Shown here in pieces: positions 25,780 through 35,398 of a DNA stretch of 64,000 bases. The notes below the pieces were generated by a model. It was not told the origin of the DNA, searched no databases, and saw nothing but the letters and a program-made list of their open reading frames with translations. Each line of letters starts with the position of its first letter. The stretch's first letter is position 1. The DNA is taken from the NCBI GenBank assembly GCA_041397305.1, contig JAWKWX010000002.1, forward strand, positions 496,001 to 560,000. The letters are read 5' to 3'. Origin of the DNA: TMP-24 sp041397305 (GTDB lineage: Bacteria > Pseudomonadota > Alphaproteobacteria > Rhodobacterales > Rhodobacteraceae). The position numbers and the translations under genes are program-made.

Positions 25780-26879
25780 GCGGCGAGGACGATGCCAGCC
25801 GCGAGCACGAGCCGACACAGAAGAAGCTCGACGATGCGCGGGCGCGCGGTGATGTGGCCCGCTCGGCCGATCTGACCTATGCGGGCGGCATGGCGGGCTT
25901 TCTGGCGCTTTCGGCCTTCGCGGGGGCGAAACTGCTGATCGCCTTCGGCGACCGGGCACAGGCCTATCTGGGCGGCTTCGCCCTGACGGGCGCCGCCGCG
26001 GGCGCGCCCTCCGGCGCTCTGGTCGCGGGCTGGGCTGTCGCGATGGTCCTGCCCATCCTGCCCTTCCTTCTGCTGCCCGGCCTTGCCTCGTTTCTTGCCC
26101 TCGTCGCACAGCGCGGCCTTGTCTTCGCGGGCGAGAAACTTGCGCCGAAGCTCAGCCGCATCGACCCATTGCAGAACGCCAAACAGAAATTCGGCCGCGC
26201 GGGCCTCTTCGAATTCGCGAAAAGCGCGGTGAAGCTTCTGGTCACCGGCTGCCTGCTTGGCTGGTTTCTGGCCCGCAACATGTCCGAGATCATGATGACC
26301 GCGGGGCTTCCCGCCGGGGCGGTTTCGGCGGTCATGACCGGGCTGCTGCTGCGCTTCCTCATGCTGGTCGCGGCGATCGCGCTGGTGATCGGGCTTGCGG
26401 ATTTCGGCTGGCAGAGGCTGGAACATCTGCGCCGCAACAAGATGAGCCGCCAGGAGCTGATGGAGGAGTTCAAACAGTCCGAAGGCGATCCGCACATGAA
26501 GGGCCATCGCCGCCGCCGGGCCGAAGAAATCGCGATGAACCGGATGCTGGCGGACGTGCCCAAGGCCGATGTGGTGGTGGTGAACCCGACCCATTTTGCG
26601 GTGGCGCTGAAATGGAACCGGGCGAGCGGGCGGGCGCCGGTCTGCGTCGCCAAGGGCGTCGACGAGGTCGCCGCGCGCATCCGCGAGGCGGCCGCCACCG
26701 CAGGTGTGCCGATCCATTCCGATCCGCCGACCGCGCGGGCAATTTATGCGACGGTCGAGATCGGTCGGGAGATTAGGCCAGACTACTATGCGTCGGTCGC
26801 CGCCGCGATCCGCTTTGCCGAGCGGATGCGGCGCCGGGCCCGCGAGCAAGGCACATCGGGCGGATGGGCCCGGCGATGA
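25776..26879 (+). CDS. flhB: Flagellar export switch protein FlhB
   Basis: A 367-residue protein. It has an N-terminal motif (EHEPTQKKLDDARARGDVARS), four TM helices, and a cytoplasmic domain with the self-cleavage motif NPTH (270-273) that switches export from rod/hook to filament substrates. Key residues are intact. It starts 4 bases inside fliR and its stop overlaps the fliJ-like start. Confidence 0.96.
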   Translation: MSGEDDASREHEPTQKKLDDARARGDVARSADLTYAGGMAGFLALSAFAGAKLLIAFGDRAQAYLGGFALTGAAAGAPSGALVAGWAVAMVLPILPFLLLPGLASFLALVAQRGLVFAGEKLAPKLSRIDPLQNAKQKFGRAGLFEFAKSAVKLLVTGCLLGWFLARNMSEIMMTAGLPAGAVSAVMTGLLLRFLMLVAAIALVIGLADFGWQRLEHLRRNKMSRQELMEEFKQSEGDPHMKGHRRRRAEEIAMNRMLADVPKADVVVVNPTHFAVALKWNRASGRAPVCVAKGVDEVAARIREAAATAGVPIHSDPPTARAIYATVEIGREIRPDYYASVAAAIRFAERMRRRAREQGTSGGWARR

Positions 26880-27265
26880 CACCGGCCGAGCGCGCCCGCC
26901 AGCTTGTGCGGATGAAGCGCGTGGCAGAGGCCAGGCGCGACAGCGATCTTGCCGCGCTCGCGGCGGTGTCCGCCCGCCTCGCAGCAGCCGAACGCGTGCG
27001 CGAGGATCTGGCGCTGGCGCTGGCGGCGGAGGTCCGCAAGGCCATCGCCCGGCCGGAAGTGCCGACCTTCCGGGCGCTCGACATGCATCTGGTCCTGTCG
27101 GAACGGACGAAATCGGCGATCGAGACGCGGATCGCCGGGATCGCCGAGGAGCGCGAAGCGCTGCGCGCCGTCGCGGCCGTCTCGTTCGGGCGCGCGGCGG
27201 TGCTGGAGAAACTGGCGGATCGGGTGACATTCCCTCGACCGACCATGGCCGCCCGCGAACGCTGA
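26876..27265 (+). CDS. FliJ-like short coiled-coil protein
   Basis: A 129-residue, Ala/Arg/Glu-rich, predicted all-helical protein (RARQLVRMKRVAEARRDSDL, then a long amphipathic helix). Position at the end of the export operon and size suggest the general export chaperone FliJ, which is very variable in sequence. The ATG overlaps the flhB stop (ATGA). ATG 26864 is an alternative. The gene ends the flagellar block, and 246 bp without a recognisable feature follow (27266-27511). Confidence 0.6.
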   Translation: MTPAERARQLVRMKRVAEARRDSDLAALAAVSARLAAAERVREDLALALAAEVRKAIARPEVPTFRALDMHLVLSERTKSAIETRIAGIAEEREALRAVAAVSFGRAAVLEKLADRVTFPRPTMAARER

Positions 27266-27511
27266 GCGCGCGCTTCTTGGGCGATTGCCTCGTCGGGCAT
27301 GTCGTTTCTCGTCGGCGGGCGGCGAACCTCGCGGGGAGGGCATGAAATGCGCGACGTGGCCCGCGGGGCCTGCGCCTTCACGCTTCACGGCGATGTTGCA
27401 ACAGATCACGTCTTGGACAGAAGGGCGCAATCGTCTTGGCGCGGGCCCCACCCCGCCGCCATAAAGGGGAAAGCCCATTGCCGCCCATGCCGGTGCGGCC
27501 GGAGAGACCCG

Positions 27512-29668
27512 TTGATAAGACCGCTGATCTTCCTTGGCGTCATGCTCGCCGTACTGATCCTCTACCGCTGGTACGGGCCAGAGATCGGCAGCCTTGCGGA
27601 CGTCAGGGCCGAACTGGCCCGGATCGAAGCGGCGCGCGCCGCCGCGCCCGTGACCGTCGCGGCGATCTTCTTTGCCGCCTATGTGGCGGTCACCGCGCTT
27701 TCGCTGCCGCTTGCCGTCTGGATGACGCTGGCCGCAGGCGCGCTTTTCGGATTCTGGGGCGGGCTTCTCCTCGTGTCCTTCGCCTCGGCGGTCGGCGCCA
27801 CGCTCGCCTTTCTCGCCGCGCGCCATTTCCTGCGCGACTGGGTGCAGGCGCGGCTGGGCCAGCGGCTGAAGGCGGTGAACGAAGGCTTCGCCCGCGATGG
27901 CAGATTCTATCTTTTCACGCTCCGCCTCATCCCGGCGATCCCGTTCTTCGCGATCAACCTCCTGATGGGCCTCACCGCAATCCGGCCCCTGACCTTCTAC
28001 TGGGTCAGCCAGATCGGCATGCTGGCGGGCACCGCCGTCTATGTGAACGCGGGCACGCGGCTTGCGGCGATCGAGAGCCTTTCGGGGATCCTCTCGCCCG
28101 CGCTGATCCTGTCGTTCGTGCTTCTTGGCCTCTTCCCCTGGATCGCCCGTGCGTTCATCGGCGCAATCCGCCGCCGCAAGGTCTATGCGCGCTGGCAGAA
28201 ACCCGCCCGGTTCGACCGCAACCTGATCGTGATCGGCGCGGGCGCGGCGGGGCTCGTCTCGGCCTATATCGCGGCAGCCGTGAAGGCCAAGGTCACGCTG
28301 ATCGAGGGCCACCGCATGGGCGGGGATTGCCTGAACTACGGCTGCGTGCCGTCGAAGGCGCTGATCCGCTCGGCCAAGCTTGCGCGCCAGATCGCCAAGG
28401 CGGAAGACTTCGGCATTGCGGCCGGGCCGGCACGCGTGAATTTTCCCGCCGTCTTCAGCCGGATCGAAGCAGTCATCCGCGCCATCGAGCCGCACGATTC
28501 CATCGAGCGCTACGAAGGTCTCGGCGTCGAGGTATTGGAAGGCCATGCCCGCCTTGTCGATCCCTGGACGGTGGCGATCACCGCGAAAGACGGCGGCGAA
28601 AGCCGCCTGACCGCGCGGGCCATCATCCTGGCGACGGGGGCCGCGCCCTTCGTGCCGCCGCTGCCGGGGCTTGATGAGGCGGGCTATCTGACCTCGGACA
28701 CGCTATGGCAGGCGTTCGCCGCCCGGACCGAAGCACCGAAGCGGCTCGCGATCCTCGGCGGCGGGCCGATCGGGTCGGAACTGGCGCAAAGCTTCGCGCG
28801 GCTCGGCGCGCGGGTCACGCTGATCGAGATGGCGCCCAGGCTCCTGATCCGCGAGGACGAGGAGGTATCGGCCTTCGCCCGTGCCCGGCTGGAAGAGGAC
28901 GGCGTGGAAGTCCTGACCGGTCACAAGGCCCTGTCCTGCGGCACGACGGGCGGTGAGAGATGGATCGAGGTCGAGACCGACGGCACGCGCCGCCACATCG
29001 CCTTTGACGATCTGATCGTCGCGGTCGGCCGCGCCGCGCGGCTGGAAGGCTACGGGCTTGAGGAGCTGGGCATCCCGGCAGGCCGGGTGATCGAGACGAA
29101 CGAGTATCTCGAAACGCTTTACCCCAACATCTATGCGGCGGGCGATGCGGCCGGCCCCTACCAGTTCACCCATGCCGCCGCCCATCAGGCCTGGTTCGCC
29201 GCCGTGAACGCGCTGTTCGGCTTCGCGCGGCGCTTCCGCGCCGATTACCGGGTGATGCCCGCGACCACCTTCCTCGACCCCGAGATCGCCCGCGTCGGGC
29301 TGAACGAGGCCGAAGCGAAGGCGCAGGGCGTGGCCTACGAGGTGACGCGCTACGGCATCGACGATCTGGACCGTGCCATCGCGGACGGCTCCGCCCACGG
29401 GTTCGTCAAGGTACTGACCGCGCCCGGAAAGGATCATATCCTCGGCGCCACGATCGTCGGCGAACATGCGGGCGATCTGCTGGCCGAATTCGTTCTGGCG
29501 ATGAAACACGGGCTGGGGCTGAACAAGATCCTCGGCACGATCCATTCCTACCCGACCTTCGCGGAAGCGAACAAATATGCAGCCGGAGAGTGGCGCAAGG
29601 CGCATGTGAACGCACGCGCGCTGCGCCTTCTGGAAGGCCTTCACCGCTGGCGGCGGGGCGGCGCATGA
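27512..29668 (+). CDS. TVP38/TMEM64 (VTT) membrane domain fused to FAD-dependent disulfide oxidoreductase
   Basis: A 718-residue fusion. Residues about 1-220 form a SNARE-associated/VTT (DedA-like) membrane domain (SLPLAVWMTLAAGALFGFWG, FLAARHFLRDWVQ, LRLIPAIPFFAINLLMGL). From about residue 237 a pyridine nucleotide-disulfide oxidoreductase begins: the FAD Rossmann motif VIGAGAAGLVSAYIA, the redox pair C273/C278 in GGDCLNYGCVPSKAL, the NAD(P) motif LAILGGGPIGSELAQSFARL, and a dimerisation domain ending with HSYPTFAEANKYAAGEW. TTG 27512 behind GGAGAG is the best-supported start. The reductase part resembles mercuric reductase/lipoamide dehydrogenase-like enzymes without a metal-binding domain. 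The redox substrate is unknown. The ATGA overlap with the next gene suggests a lipid or membrane setting. Confidence 0.85.
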   Translation: MIRPLIFLGVMLAVLILYRWYGPEIGSLADVRAELARIEAARAAAPVTVAAIFFAAYVAVTALSLPLAVWMTLAAGALFGFWGGLLLVSFASAVGATLAFLAARHFLRDWVQARLGQRLKAVNEGFARDGRFYLFTLRLIPAIPFFAINLLMGLTAIRPLTFYWVSQIGMLAGTAVYVNAGTRLAAIESLSGILSPALILSFVLLGLFPWIARAFIGAIRRRKVYARWQKPARFDRNLIVIGAGAAGLVSAYIAAAVKAKVTLIEGHRMGGDCLNYGCVPSKALIRSAKLARQIAKAEDFGIAAGPARVNFPAVFSRIEAVIRAIEPHDSIERYEGLGVEVLEGHARLVDPWTVAITAKDGGESRLTARAIILATGAAPFVPPLPGLDEAGYLTSDTLWQAFAARTEAPKRLAILGGGPIGSELAQSFARLGARVTLIEMAPRLLIREDEEVSAFARARLEEDGVEVLTGHKALSCGTTGGERWIEVETDGTRRHIAFDDLIVAVGRAARLEGYGLEELGIPAGRVIETNEYLETLYPNIYAAGDAAGPYQFTHAAAHQAWFAAVNALFGFARRFRADYRVMPATTFLDPEIARVGLNEAEAKAQGVAYEVTRYGIDDLDRAIADGSAHGFVKVLTAPGKDHILGATIVGEHAGDLLAEFVLAMKHGLGLNKILGTIHSYPTFAEANKYAAGEWRKAHVNARALRLLEGLHRWRRGGA

Positions 29669-30300
29669 TCGACCGCTTTCTCCTGCCGGTTCAACAGGCG
29701 CTCCTGCGCCCGGCCGCTCGGCTGCTGGCGGCGCGCGGCGTGCTTGCCGACCGGATCACGCTTGCCGCCTTCGGGATCGGCGTGCTGGCGATTCCGGCGC
29801 TGGCTTTCGGCTGGTACGGGCTGGCACTTGCACTCATCCTTGCGAACCGCGCGCTCGACGGGCTGGATGGCGCTGTGGCGCGGGAAACCCAGCCGACGGA
29901 CCGCGGCGCCTTCCTCGATATCGCGGCGGATTTTTTCTTCTACGGTCTCGTGCCCCTTGGCTTCGCGCTCGCAGACCCGGCCGCGAACGCGCTGGCCGCG
30001 GCGTTTGTCATCACCACCTTCATCGGCACCGGATCGAGTTTCCTGGCCTTCGCCGCGATCGCCGCCCGGCGCGGCGAGACATCGACCGCCTATCCGGCCA
30101 AGGGGATCTATTATCTCGGCGGCCTGACCGAAGGCGCGGAGACCATCGCCCTTTTTATCGCCATGTGCCTCTGGCCGCGGGCCTTCCCGACGTTCGCGAT
30201 CCTCTTCGCCCTTCTCTGCCTGATCACCACCGCCCTGCGCTGGCATTGGGGCTGGCAGGCCTTTTCCGCACCGACGAACCACGACGGGATGGATGCATGA
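29665..30300 (+). CDS. CDP-alcohol phosphatidyltransferase family protein
   Basis: A 211-residue integral membrane enzyme with the complete CDP-AP signature: D65-G-L-D68-G-x-x-A-R73, then G81, D85 and D89 (DGLDGAVAR and GAFLDIAAD). These bind Mg2+ and the CDP-linked donor. It would attach an alcohol head group to a lipid, but which alcohol cannot be told. It is translationally coupled to the upstream fusion protein and to the ABC binding protein downstream. Confidence 0.88.
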   Translation: MIDRFLLPVQQALLRPAARLLAARGVLADRITLAAFGIGVLAIPALAFGWYGLALALILANRALDGLDGAVARETQPTDRGAFLDIAADFFFYGLVPLGFALADPAANALAAAFVITTFIGTGSSFLAFAAIAARRGETSTAYPAKGIYYLGGLTEGAETIALFIAMCLWPRAFPTFAILFALLCLITTALRWHWGWQAFSAPTNHDGMDA

Positions 30301-31484
30301 GACTGACACTCACCGCGGCGCTTTTCGCCCTCATCGGCGCGCCCCTCTGGGCTGACAGCTGGGACGACACGCTCGCTGCCGCCAGGGGCCAGACGGTCTA
30401 TTGGAACGCCTGGGGCGGGGACAGCCGCACCAACGATTTCATCGCCTGGGTGGACCGCGAACTGTCGGAAAAATACGGCGTGCATGTCGAACAGGTGAAG
30501 CTTTCCGATACTGCCGAGGCGGTGACGCGCGTCCTGGCCGAGAAGAGCGCGGGCCAGACCGAGGACGGCTCGGTCGACCTGATCTGGATCAATGGCGCGA
30601 ACTTCCTGTCCATGAAGGAACAGGGGCTCTTGCACGGTCCCTTCCTGCAGGGCCTGCCGAATGCGGCGTTCCTCGACCTCACGCCCGGTTCGGCGGCGGT
30701 GACCGATTTCACCATCCCGACCGAGGGCTACGAATCGCCCTGGCGGCTGGCGAAGTTCGTCTTTTCCTACGACAGCGCGCGCGTCGAGGAACCGCCCCGG
30801 TCGGCGGCGGCGCTTCTGGACTGGGCCAAGGCCAATCCCGGCCGTTTCACCCACCCCGCGGTGCAGAATTTCATGGGCGCGACCTTCCTCAAGCAGGCGC
30901 TGATCGAACTGACGCCGGACCCGACGGTCCTGCAGGCCGAAGCGACCGACGAAAGCTTCGCCACAGCCGCCGCACCGCTCTGGGCCTGGTACGATGCGCT
31001 CCGCCCCAATCTCTGGCGGGCGGGCGAGACCTTTCCGGAAAACGAAAGCGTGCTCAACCAGATGCTGAACGACGGCGAGGTCGATTTCACCATGGCCTTC
31101 GATCCTGCCGCCGCGGCCGCCGCGGTCGAAAAGGGCCTCCTGCCCGACACGGTGCGCACTTACGGGCCCGCCGCCGGGTCGATCGGCAATATCAGCTTCG
31201 TGGCCATCCCCTTCAACGCAGCGCATCGCGAAGGCGCGGAAGTGGTGGCGAACTTCCTTCTCGACCCGGCCACCCAGGCGCGGGCGCAGGATATCGGCAT
31301 CCTCGGCAGCTATACGGTGCTCGACATGACGAAGCTTGACGAGACGCAACGCGCGGCCTTCGTGAACCTTCCCACTTCGCCCGCCCTGCCGATGCAGGCT
31401 GATCTCGGCCCGACCCTCGTCGAGCCGCACCCGAGCTGGATGGTGCGCATCGCCGAGGAATGGGCGAGGCGCTACACCAGATGA
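30297..31484 (+). CDS. YnjB-like ABC transporter substrate-binding protein
   Basis: A 395-residue periplasmic binding protein. The signal peptide ends LIGAPLWA. The mature part has VYWNAWGGDSRTNDFIAWVD and DLIWINGANFLSMKEQGLL, as in the YnjB family (COG4134), and a fold similar to thiamine or iron binding proteins. It is followed directly by the matching permease and ATPase genes. The ligand of this system is not established. The start overlaps the preceding stop (ATGA). Confidence 0.85.
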   Translation: MRLTLTAALFALIGAPLWADSWDDTLAAARGQTVYWNAWGGDSRTNDFIAWVDRELSEKYGVHVEQVKLSDTAEAVTRVLAEKSAGQTEDGSVDLIWINGANFLSMKEQGLLHGPFLQGLPNAAFLDLTPGSAAVTDFTIPTEGYESPWRLAKFVFSYDSARVEEPPRSAAALLDWAKANPGRFTHPAVQNFMGATFLKQALIELTPDPTVLQAEATDESFATAAAPLWAWYDALRPNLWRAGETFPENESVLNQMLNDGEVDFTMAFDPAAAAAAVEKGLLPDTVRTYGPAAGSIGNISFVAIPFNAAHREGAEVVANFLLDPATQARAQDIGILGSYTVLDMTKLDETQRAAFVNLPTSPALPMQADLGPTLVEPHPSWMVRIAEEWARRYTR

Positions 31485-33172
31485 CCATGAACGAGGGCCG
31501 GTGGCTCAGGCTGTCGGTCCTTGCGGCCGTGACGCTGGGGTTCGTCGCACCGATCGTTGCCGGCCTGACCGAGACGGCCCGGGTCGCGTTTGGGCTCGAC
31601 ACCGGCCCCGCCTCGGCCGGAGGCGCGCCCCTGGCCGCCCTCGCGGCACTTCCCGGCGTCGGCACGAGCCTCATGCTGACGCTCTGGACCGGTCTTGCTT
31701 CGACGCTGCTTGCCTTCTTCCTCGCGTTCGAACTGGTGATGCAAATCGGGGCGCGGCGGCGCCCGGCCTCCTGGCTCGCGCCGCTTCTGGCTGCGCCGCA
31801 CGCGGCGCTGGCGATCGGTTTCGCCTTTCTGATCGCCCCCTCGGGCTGGATCGCCCGGGCGCTGAGCCCCTGGGCGACCGGCTGGACCCTGCCGCCCGAC
31901 GTCGCGACCGTGCATGACCCCTGGGGGATCGCGCTGATCCTCGGGCTGACGGCAAAGGAACTCCCGTTCCTCGCGCTTGTCATGCTTGCCTCGCTCGGCT
32001 CCCTGCCGGTCGCGCGGCTGGTGGCCACGGGCCGCGCCCTCGGCCATGGACGCCGCGCCGCCTGGTACTGGCTGGTGCTGCCCGCGCTCTACCCCGCGCT
32101 CCGGCTGCCGGTCTATGCGGTCCTCTCGTTCTCGCTGTCGGTCGTCGACATGGCGATCATCCTCGGTCCGTCGAATCCGCCGACCTTCGCCGTCGCCATG
32201 ACCCGCTGGTTCCAGGCGGCCGACCTCGGCCTCTTCGCGCCCGCCGCTCTTGCGGCGCTTGTCCTCGGTCTCTTGGTGGCTCTCACGAGTCTCGGCTGGC
32301 ATCTGGGCGCGCATCTGGTCGCCGCGCATGCAAGGCGGCGGCTCGCCCGGGGCTGGCATCCCGTCCGCGCCCGCCCGCTCGGCGCGGTCGCCCCGGCTGC
32401 GGCGGGCCTTCTTCTGGCGGCCGGGCTGGCGGCGCTGCTGTCACTGATCGTCTGGTCGGTTGCCTGGCGCTGGTCCTTTCCCCACGCCCTGCCCGAACGC
32501 TGGTCGCTGGCGCTCTGGCGCGACACCCGCTCCGGCTGGGTCGCGGTTCTGTCGGAGACCACGCTGATCGGTGCGGGCGCGACCCTCCTGTCGCTGATCC
32601 TCGCGATCCTCTGGCTCGAGGGCGAGACGCGCGGGCGGTTCGGGCGCGCCCGCTGGGCAACCGCACTGATCTATCTGCCGCTGCTCATGCCGCAGCTTGC
32701 CTTTCTCTTCGGCCTCAATGTCGTTTTCCTGAAGGCGGGTCTCGGCGGCGACCGCCTGACGGTTCTCTGGGCGCATGCGATCTTCGTCTTTCCCTATGTG
32801 ATGCTGACCCTGACCGAGGCCTGGCGCACCCTCGACCCGCGGCTTTTCCACACCGCCGCCTCGCTCGGCGCCGGACCCTGGCGGCGGTTCCTCACGGTCC
32901 GCCTGCCCTGCCTTGCCGGGCCGATCCTGACTGCCGCCGCCATCGGCTTTGCCGTATCGGTGGCGCAATATCTGCCAACGCTCTTCATCGGCGGCGGGCG
33001 GGTGATGACGCTCACCACCGAGGCGGTGACACTGTCGTCGGGCGGCGACCGGCGCGTGGCGGGGATGTATGCGAGCCTGCAGGCGCTGATGCCGCTCGCC
33101 TCCTACGGCCTTGCTCTGGCGCTTCCGGTGCTTCTGTGGAAGAACCGGAAGGGGCTTCTGGGACGGGGATAG
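31481..33172 (+). CDS. YnjC-like ABC transporter permease (two fused membrane halves)
   Basis: A 563-residue permease with about twelve TM helices in two homologous halves, each with a BPD_transp_1 EAA-type loop (LVATGRALGHGRRAAWYWLV in the first, FHTAASLGAGPWRRFLTVRL in the second). Such fused two-half permeases are the YnjC type. ATG 31481 overlaps the binding-protein stop (ATGA). It forms the channel of the importer with YnjB- and YnjD-like neighbours. Confidence 0.87.
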   Translation: MTMNEGRWLRLSVLAAVTLGFVAPIVAGLTETARVAFGLDTGPASAGGAPLAALAALPGVGTSLMLTLWTGLASTLLAFFLAFELVMQIGARRRPASWLAPLLAAPHAALAIGFAFLIAPSGWIARALSPWATGWTLPPDVATVHDPWGIALILGLTAKELPFLALVMLASLGSLPVARLVATGRALGHGRRAAWYWLVLPALYPALRLPVYAVLSFSLSVVDMAIILGPSNPPTFAVAMTRWFQAADLGLFAPAALAALVLGLLVALTSLGWHLGAHLVAAHARRRLARGWHPVRARPLGAVAPAAAGLLLAAGLAALLSLIVWSVAWRWSFPHALPERWSLALWRDTRSGWVAVLSETTLIGAGATLLSLILAILWLEGETRGRFGRARWATALIYLPLLMPQLAFLFGLNVVFLKAGLGGDRLTVLWAHAIFVFPYVMLTLTEAWRTLDPRLFHTAASLGAGPWRRFLTVRLPCLAGPILTAAAIGFAVSVAQYLPTLFIGGGRVMTLTTEAVTLSSGGDRRVAGMYASLQALMPLASYGLALALPVLLWKNRKGLLGRG

Positions 33173-33173
33173 G

Positions 33174-33830
33174 ATGCTCAGCCTCAAAGATGTCTGCCTC
33201 TGCCGGGCGGGGCACAGCGAGCCGCTGTTCGCGCCCCTGTCGTTCGATGTGGGCCCGGGCGAGGTGGTGACGATCATGGGCCCCTCCGGCATCGGCAAAT
33301 CGACGCTTCTCGATTTCATCGGCGGGCACCTGGGACGCGATTTCACCGGACATGGCTCGGTTACGCTTGACGGGGTCGAGGTGACCGGCCAGCCGGCGGA
33401 AATACGGGGGATCGGCGTCCTCTTTCAGGATGCCCTGCTCTTTCCGCACCTCTCGGTCGGGCAGAATCTCGCTTTCGGTCTCGGACCGGCGCTGCGCGAC
33501 CGCGGGGCGCGCCGCCAGGCCATCGACGAGGCGCTGGAAACCGCCGGGCTGGCGGGATTTGCAGATCGCGATCCCGCAACGCTGTCGGGGGGCCAGCGCG
33601 CGCGGGTGGCGCTGATGCGGGCGCTGCTGGCGCGGCCGAAGGCCCTGTTGCTGGACGAACCCTTCTCGCGCCTCGACGAGGCGCTGCGCGCCGAGATTCG
33701 CGGTTTCGTCTTCGACCATATCCGCAGGTTGGGCGTGCCCACGCTTCTGGCCACCCACGATGCCGCCGACGCGGCCGCGGCAGGAGGCCCAGTCTTGCAG
33801 CTTGCAGCGCGTGGTCAGGGCGCCGCGTAA
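33174..33830 (+). CDS. YnjD-like ABC transporter ATP-binding protein
   Basis: A 218-residue ATPase with Walker A GPSGIGKST, Q-loop VLFQDALLFPHLS, signature LSGGQRARVALMRALL, Walker B LLLDEPFSRLDE and the switch His in LLATHDAADAA. It starts one base after the permease stop. Its last 16 bases overlap the end of the convergent CRTAC1 gene. It completes the five-gene chain that starts with the redox fusion. Confidence 0.9.
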   Translation: MLSLKDVCLCRAGHSEPLFAPLSFDVGPGEVVTIMGPSGIGKSTLLDFIGGHLGRDFTGHGSVTLDGVEVTGQPAEIRGIGVLFQDALLFPHLSVGQNLAFGLGPALRDRGARRQAIDEALETAGLAGFADRDPATLSGGQRARVALMRALLARPKALLLDEPFSRLDEALRAEIRGFVFDHIRRLGVPTLLATHDAADAAAAGGPVLQLAARGQGAA

Positions 33831-35398
33831 GTCCAGCGCTCGGGCGGCTTGCCCTCGTTCAACCTATAGAAGCCGTCAGCAGGTACAGCCTGCCAGTCAC
33901 CCGCCGTCCCGTCGGGCCAGAGGACACGCACATCGGCCGCCGCCGCCGAGCCGAGACCGAAATGCCACCACCCGGCTTCGCCGCTGGCATGGCCGCCGCC
34001 CACGGTCAGTTCGCGGCGCTGGATACGGTCGCCAGTCCTGACCTCGATCCAGCCGCCGACGGCGTCGGGATCTGCCCCGTCCTGATGCGGGCGAAGGCCC
34101 AGCCAGTGCCCGCCCGGCCCGAGATTGCGCCAGATCTGGGCGGGCCCGTTGCGGTTCACCACCACAAGATCGGGCAGCCCGTCGAGATTGAGATCGGCAA
34201 GCGCCGCGCCCCGGCTGGTCAGAAGGCTTGCCACGCCTGCCTTGTCTGCCGCTTCCATGAACGTGCCATCGGGCCGCTGCAAAAGCAGGTTGTTGGGGTC
34301 CTCAATGGCGAAATCCGGCATTTCCGAAACATTGCCCTTGGCCACGAACAGGTCGGCATAGCCGTCGTTGTTCACGTCCTCGAACTCGGCGTGCCAGCCG
34401 GTCGAGGGGCGGACATCACCGCCGGTGAACGGGCGCTGCGCAGTCACCCCGGCCGCGAGTGCCAAGTCGCGATAGTTCGGCGCACCATCTGCGCCGGGCG
34501 CCAGCTCCTGCAGCTTGCTGTCGGCCATGCTGGTCAGGAAATAGTCCGGCGTGCCATCGCCCTTCAGGTCATAGCTCGCGATGCCCATCCCCCAGATCTT
34601 CAGCGCCTTCCAGCCCTCCGCCGCCGAGTAGAGGCGTGGCGGCTGACCCGGCTCGATATGCCAGAGCTGTTCCTGCCCGCCCTCGTAATATTCCCGGTCG
34701 TTGGAGACCCGCAGCGAGGGCGTGCCAGAGCGGTTCCAGTCGGTGAAAAGCATCGAAAGCGGGCAATAGGACGGGGTAAGCGGCAACGGCGCGGCGAAGC
34801 CGCCGCCCTCGGCCGGCCGGTGCAGCCAGTTGTCGGTGCAGGAGCCCCAGGGCGAAAATTCCTCGCGCCGGTCGATGTAATTGCCGATGGCGATGGTGGG
34901 CCAGCTCGCGCCCTTTTCCCATGTCGCGGCGAGCGCCGTCGACCAGCCGTCGCCACCGTCGAAATGCCATTCCTCGTTCGAGGCCCTGAAGCGGCAGTCG
35001 CCAAGTCCCCGCATCACGCTGTTGGCGCCGACCCGCAAAAGGACGAGGTCCATCGTGCCGTCGCTGTCCACATCCAGCGGATAGGCGCCGGTCACGGCGT
35101 CAAGCTCCAGCCCGCTCGGCCGTTCGCTGAAGGCAAGCGTGCCTCCGGGCGTGCTGTCATTGTGGTAGAGCCGCGCCGGGCTTTCGCCGCCGGCGAGAAA
35201 CAGGTCCTGCCGTCCGTCGCCATCACAGTCGAAGGCCGCGACCCCGCCGCCGACCATATATTGCCATTCCCCGGCGTAGCTGTGCTCGATCCCTGCGGTC
35301 GCCGTTTCTTCGGCGAAGGCCGGAACGACCGGCGCATCATCGGCGCGCACCGCGAGCGGTGCCGCCATCAGGACAAGAAGCAAGAGCCCGCGCATCAT
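33815..35398 (-). CDS. CRTAC1-family FG-GAP/ASPIC-UnbV exported protein
   Basis: A 527-residue exported protein. A signal peptide (GLLLLVLMAAPLAVRA) is followed by FG-GAP/VCBS-type beta-propeller repeats with Ca2+-loop Asp motifs (DCDGDGRQDLFLAGG, DVDSDGTMDLVLL, DVNNDGYADLFVAKG, DLNLDGLPDLVVVNRNG). A C-terminal ASPIC/UnbV domain follows (WIEVRTGDRIQRRELTVGGG, ADVRVLWPDG). Its ATG overlaps the haloperoxidase stop (ATGA) behind a CGGAGG site, so the two proteins are made together. It is probably a periplasmic or surface partner; catalytic activity is not evident. Confidence 0.85.
   Translation of the reverse strand: MMRGLLLLVLMAAPLAVRADDAPVVPAFAEETATAGIEHSYAGEWQYMVGGGVAAFDCDGDGRQDLFLAGGESPARLYHNDSTPGGTLAFSERPSGLELDAVTGAYPLDVDSDGTMDLVLLRVGANSVMRGLGDCRFRASNEEWHFDGGDGWSTALAATWEKGASWPTIAIGNYIDRREEFSPWGSCTDNWLHRPAEGGGFAAPLPLTPSYCPLSMLFTDWNRSGTPSLRVSNDREYYEGGQEQLWHIEPGQPPRLYSAAEGWKALKIWGMGIASYDLKGDGTPDYFLTSMADSKLQELAPGADGAPNYRDLALAAGVTAQRPFTGGDVRPSTGWHAEFEDVNNDGYADLFVAKGNVSEMPDFAIEDPNNLLLQRPDGTFMEAADKAGVASLLTSRGAALADLNLDGLPDLVVVNRNGPAQIWRNLGPGGHWLGLRPHQDGADPDAVGGWIEVRTGDRIQRRELTVGGGHASGEAGWWHFGLGSAAAADVRVLWPDGTAGDWQAVPADGFYRLNEGKPPERWTYAAP

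Noticed and set aside
26786..28546. A 586-codon minus-strand frame opposite flhB, fliJ-like and the fusion gene
   Set aside because: It spans several real genes and an intergenic gap and has no domain.
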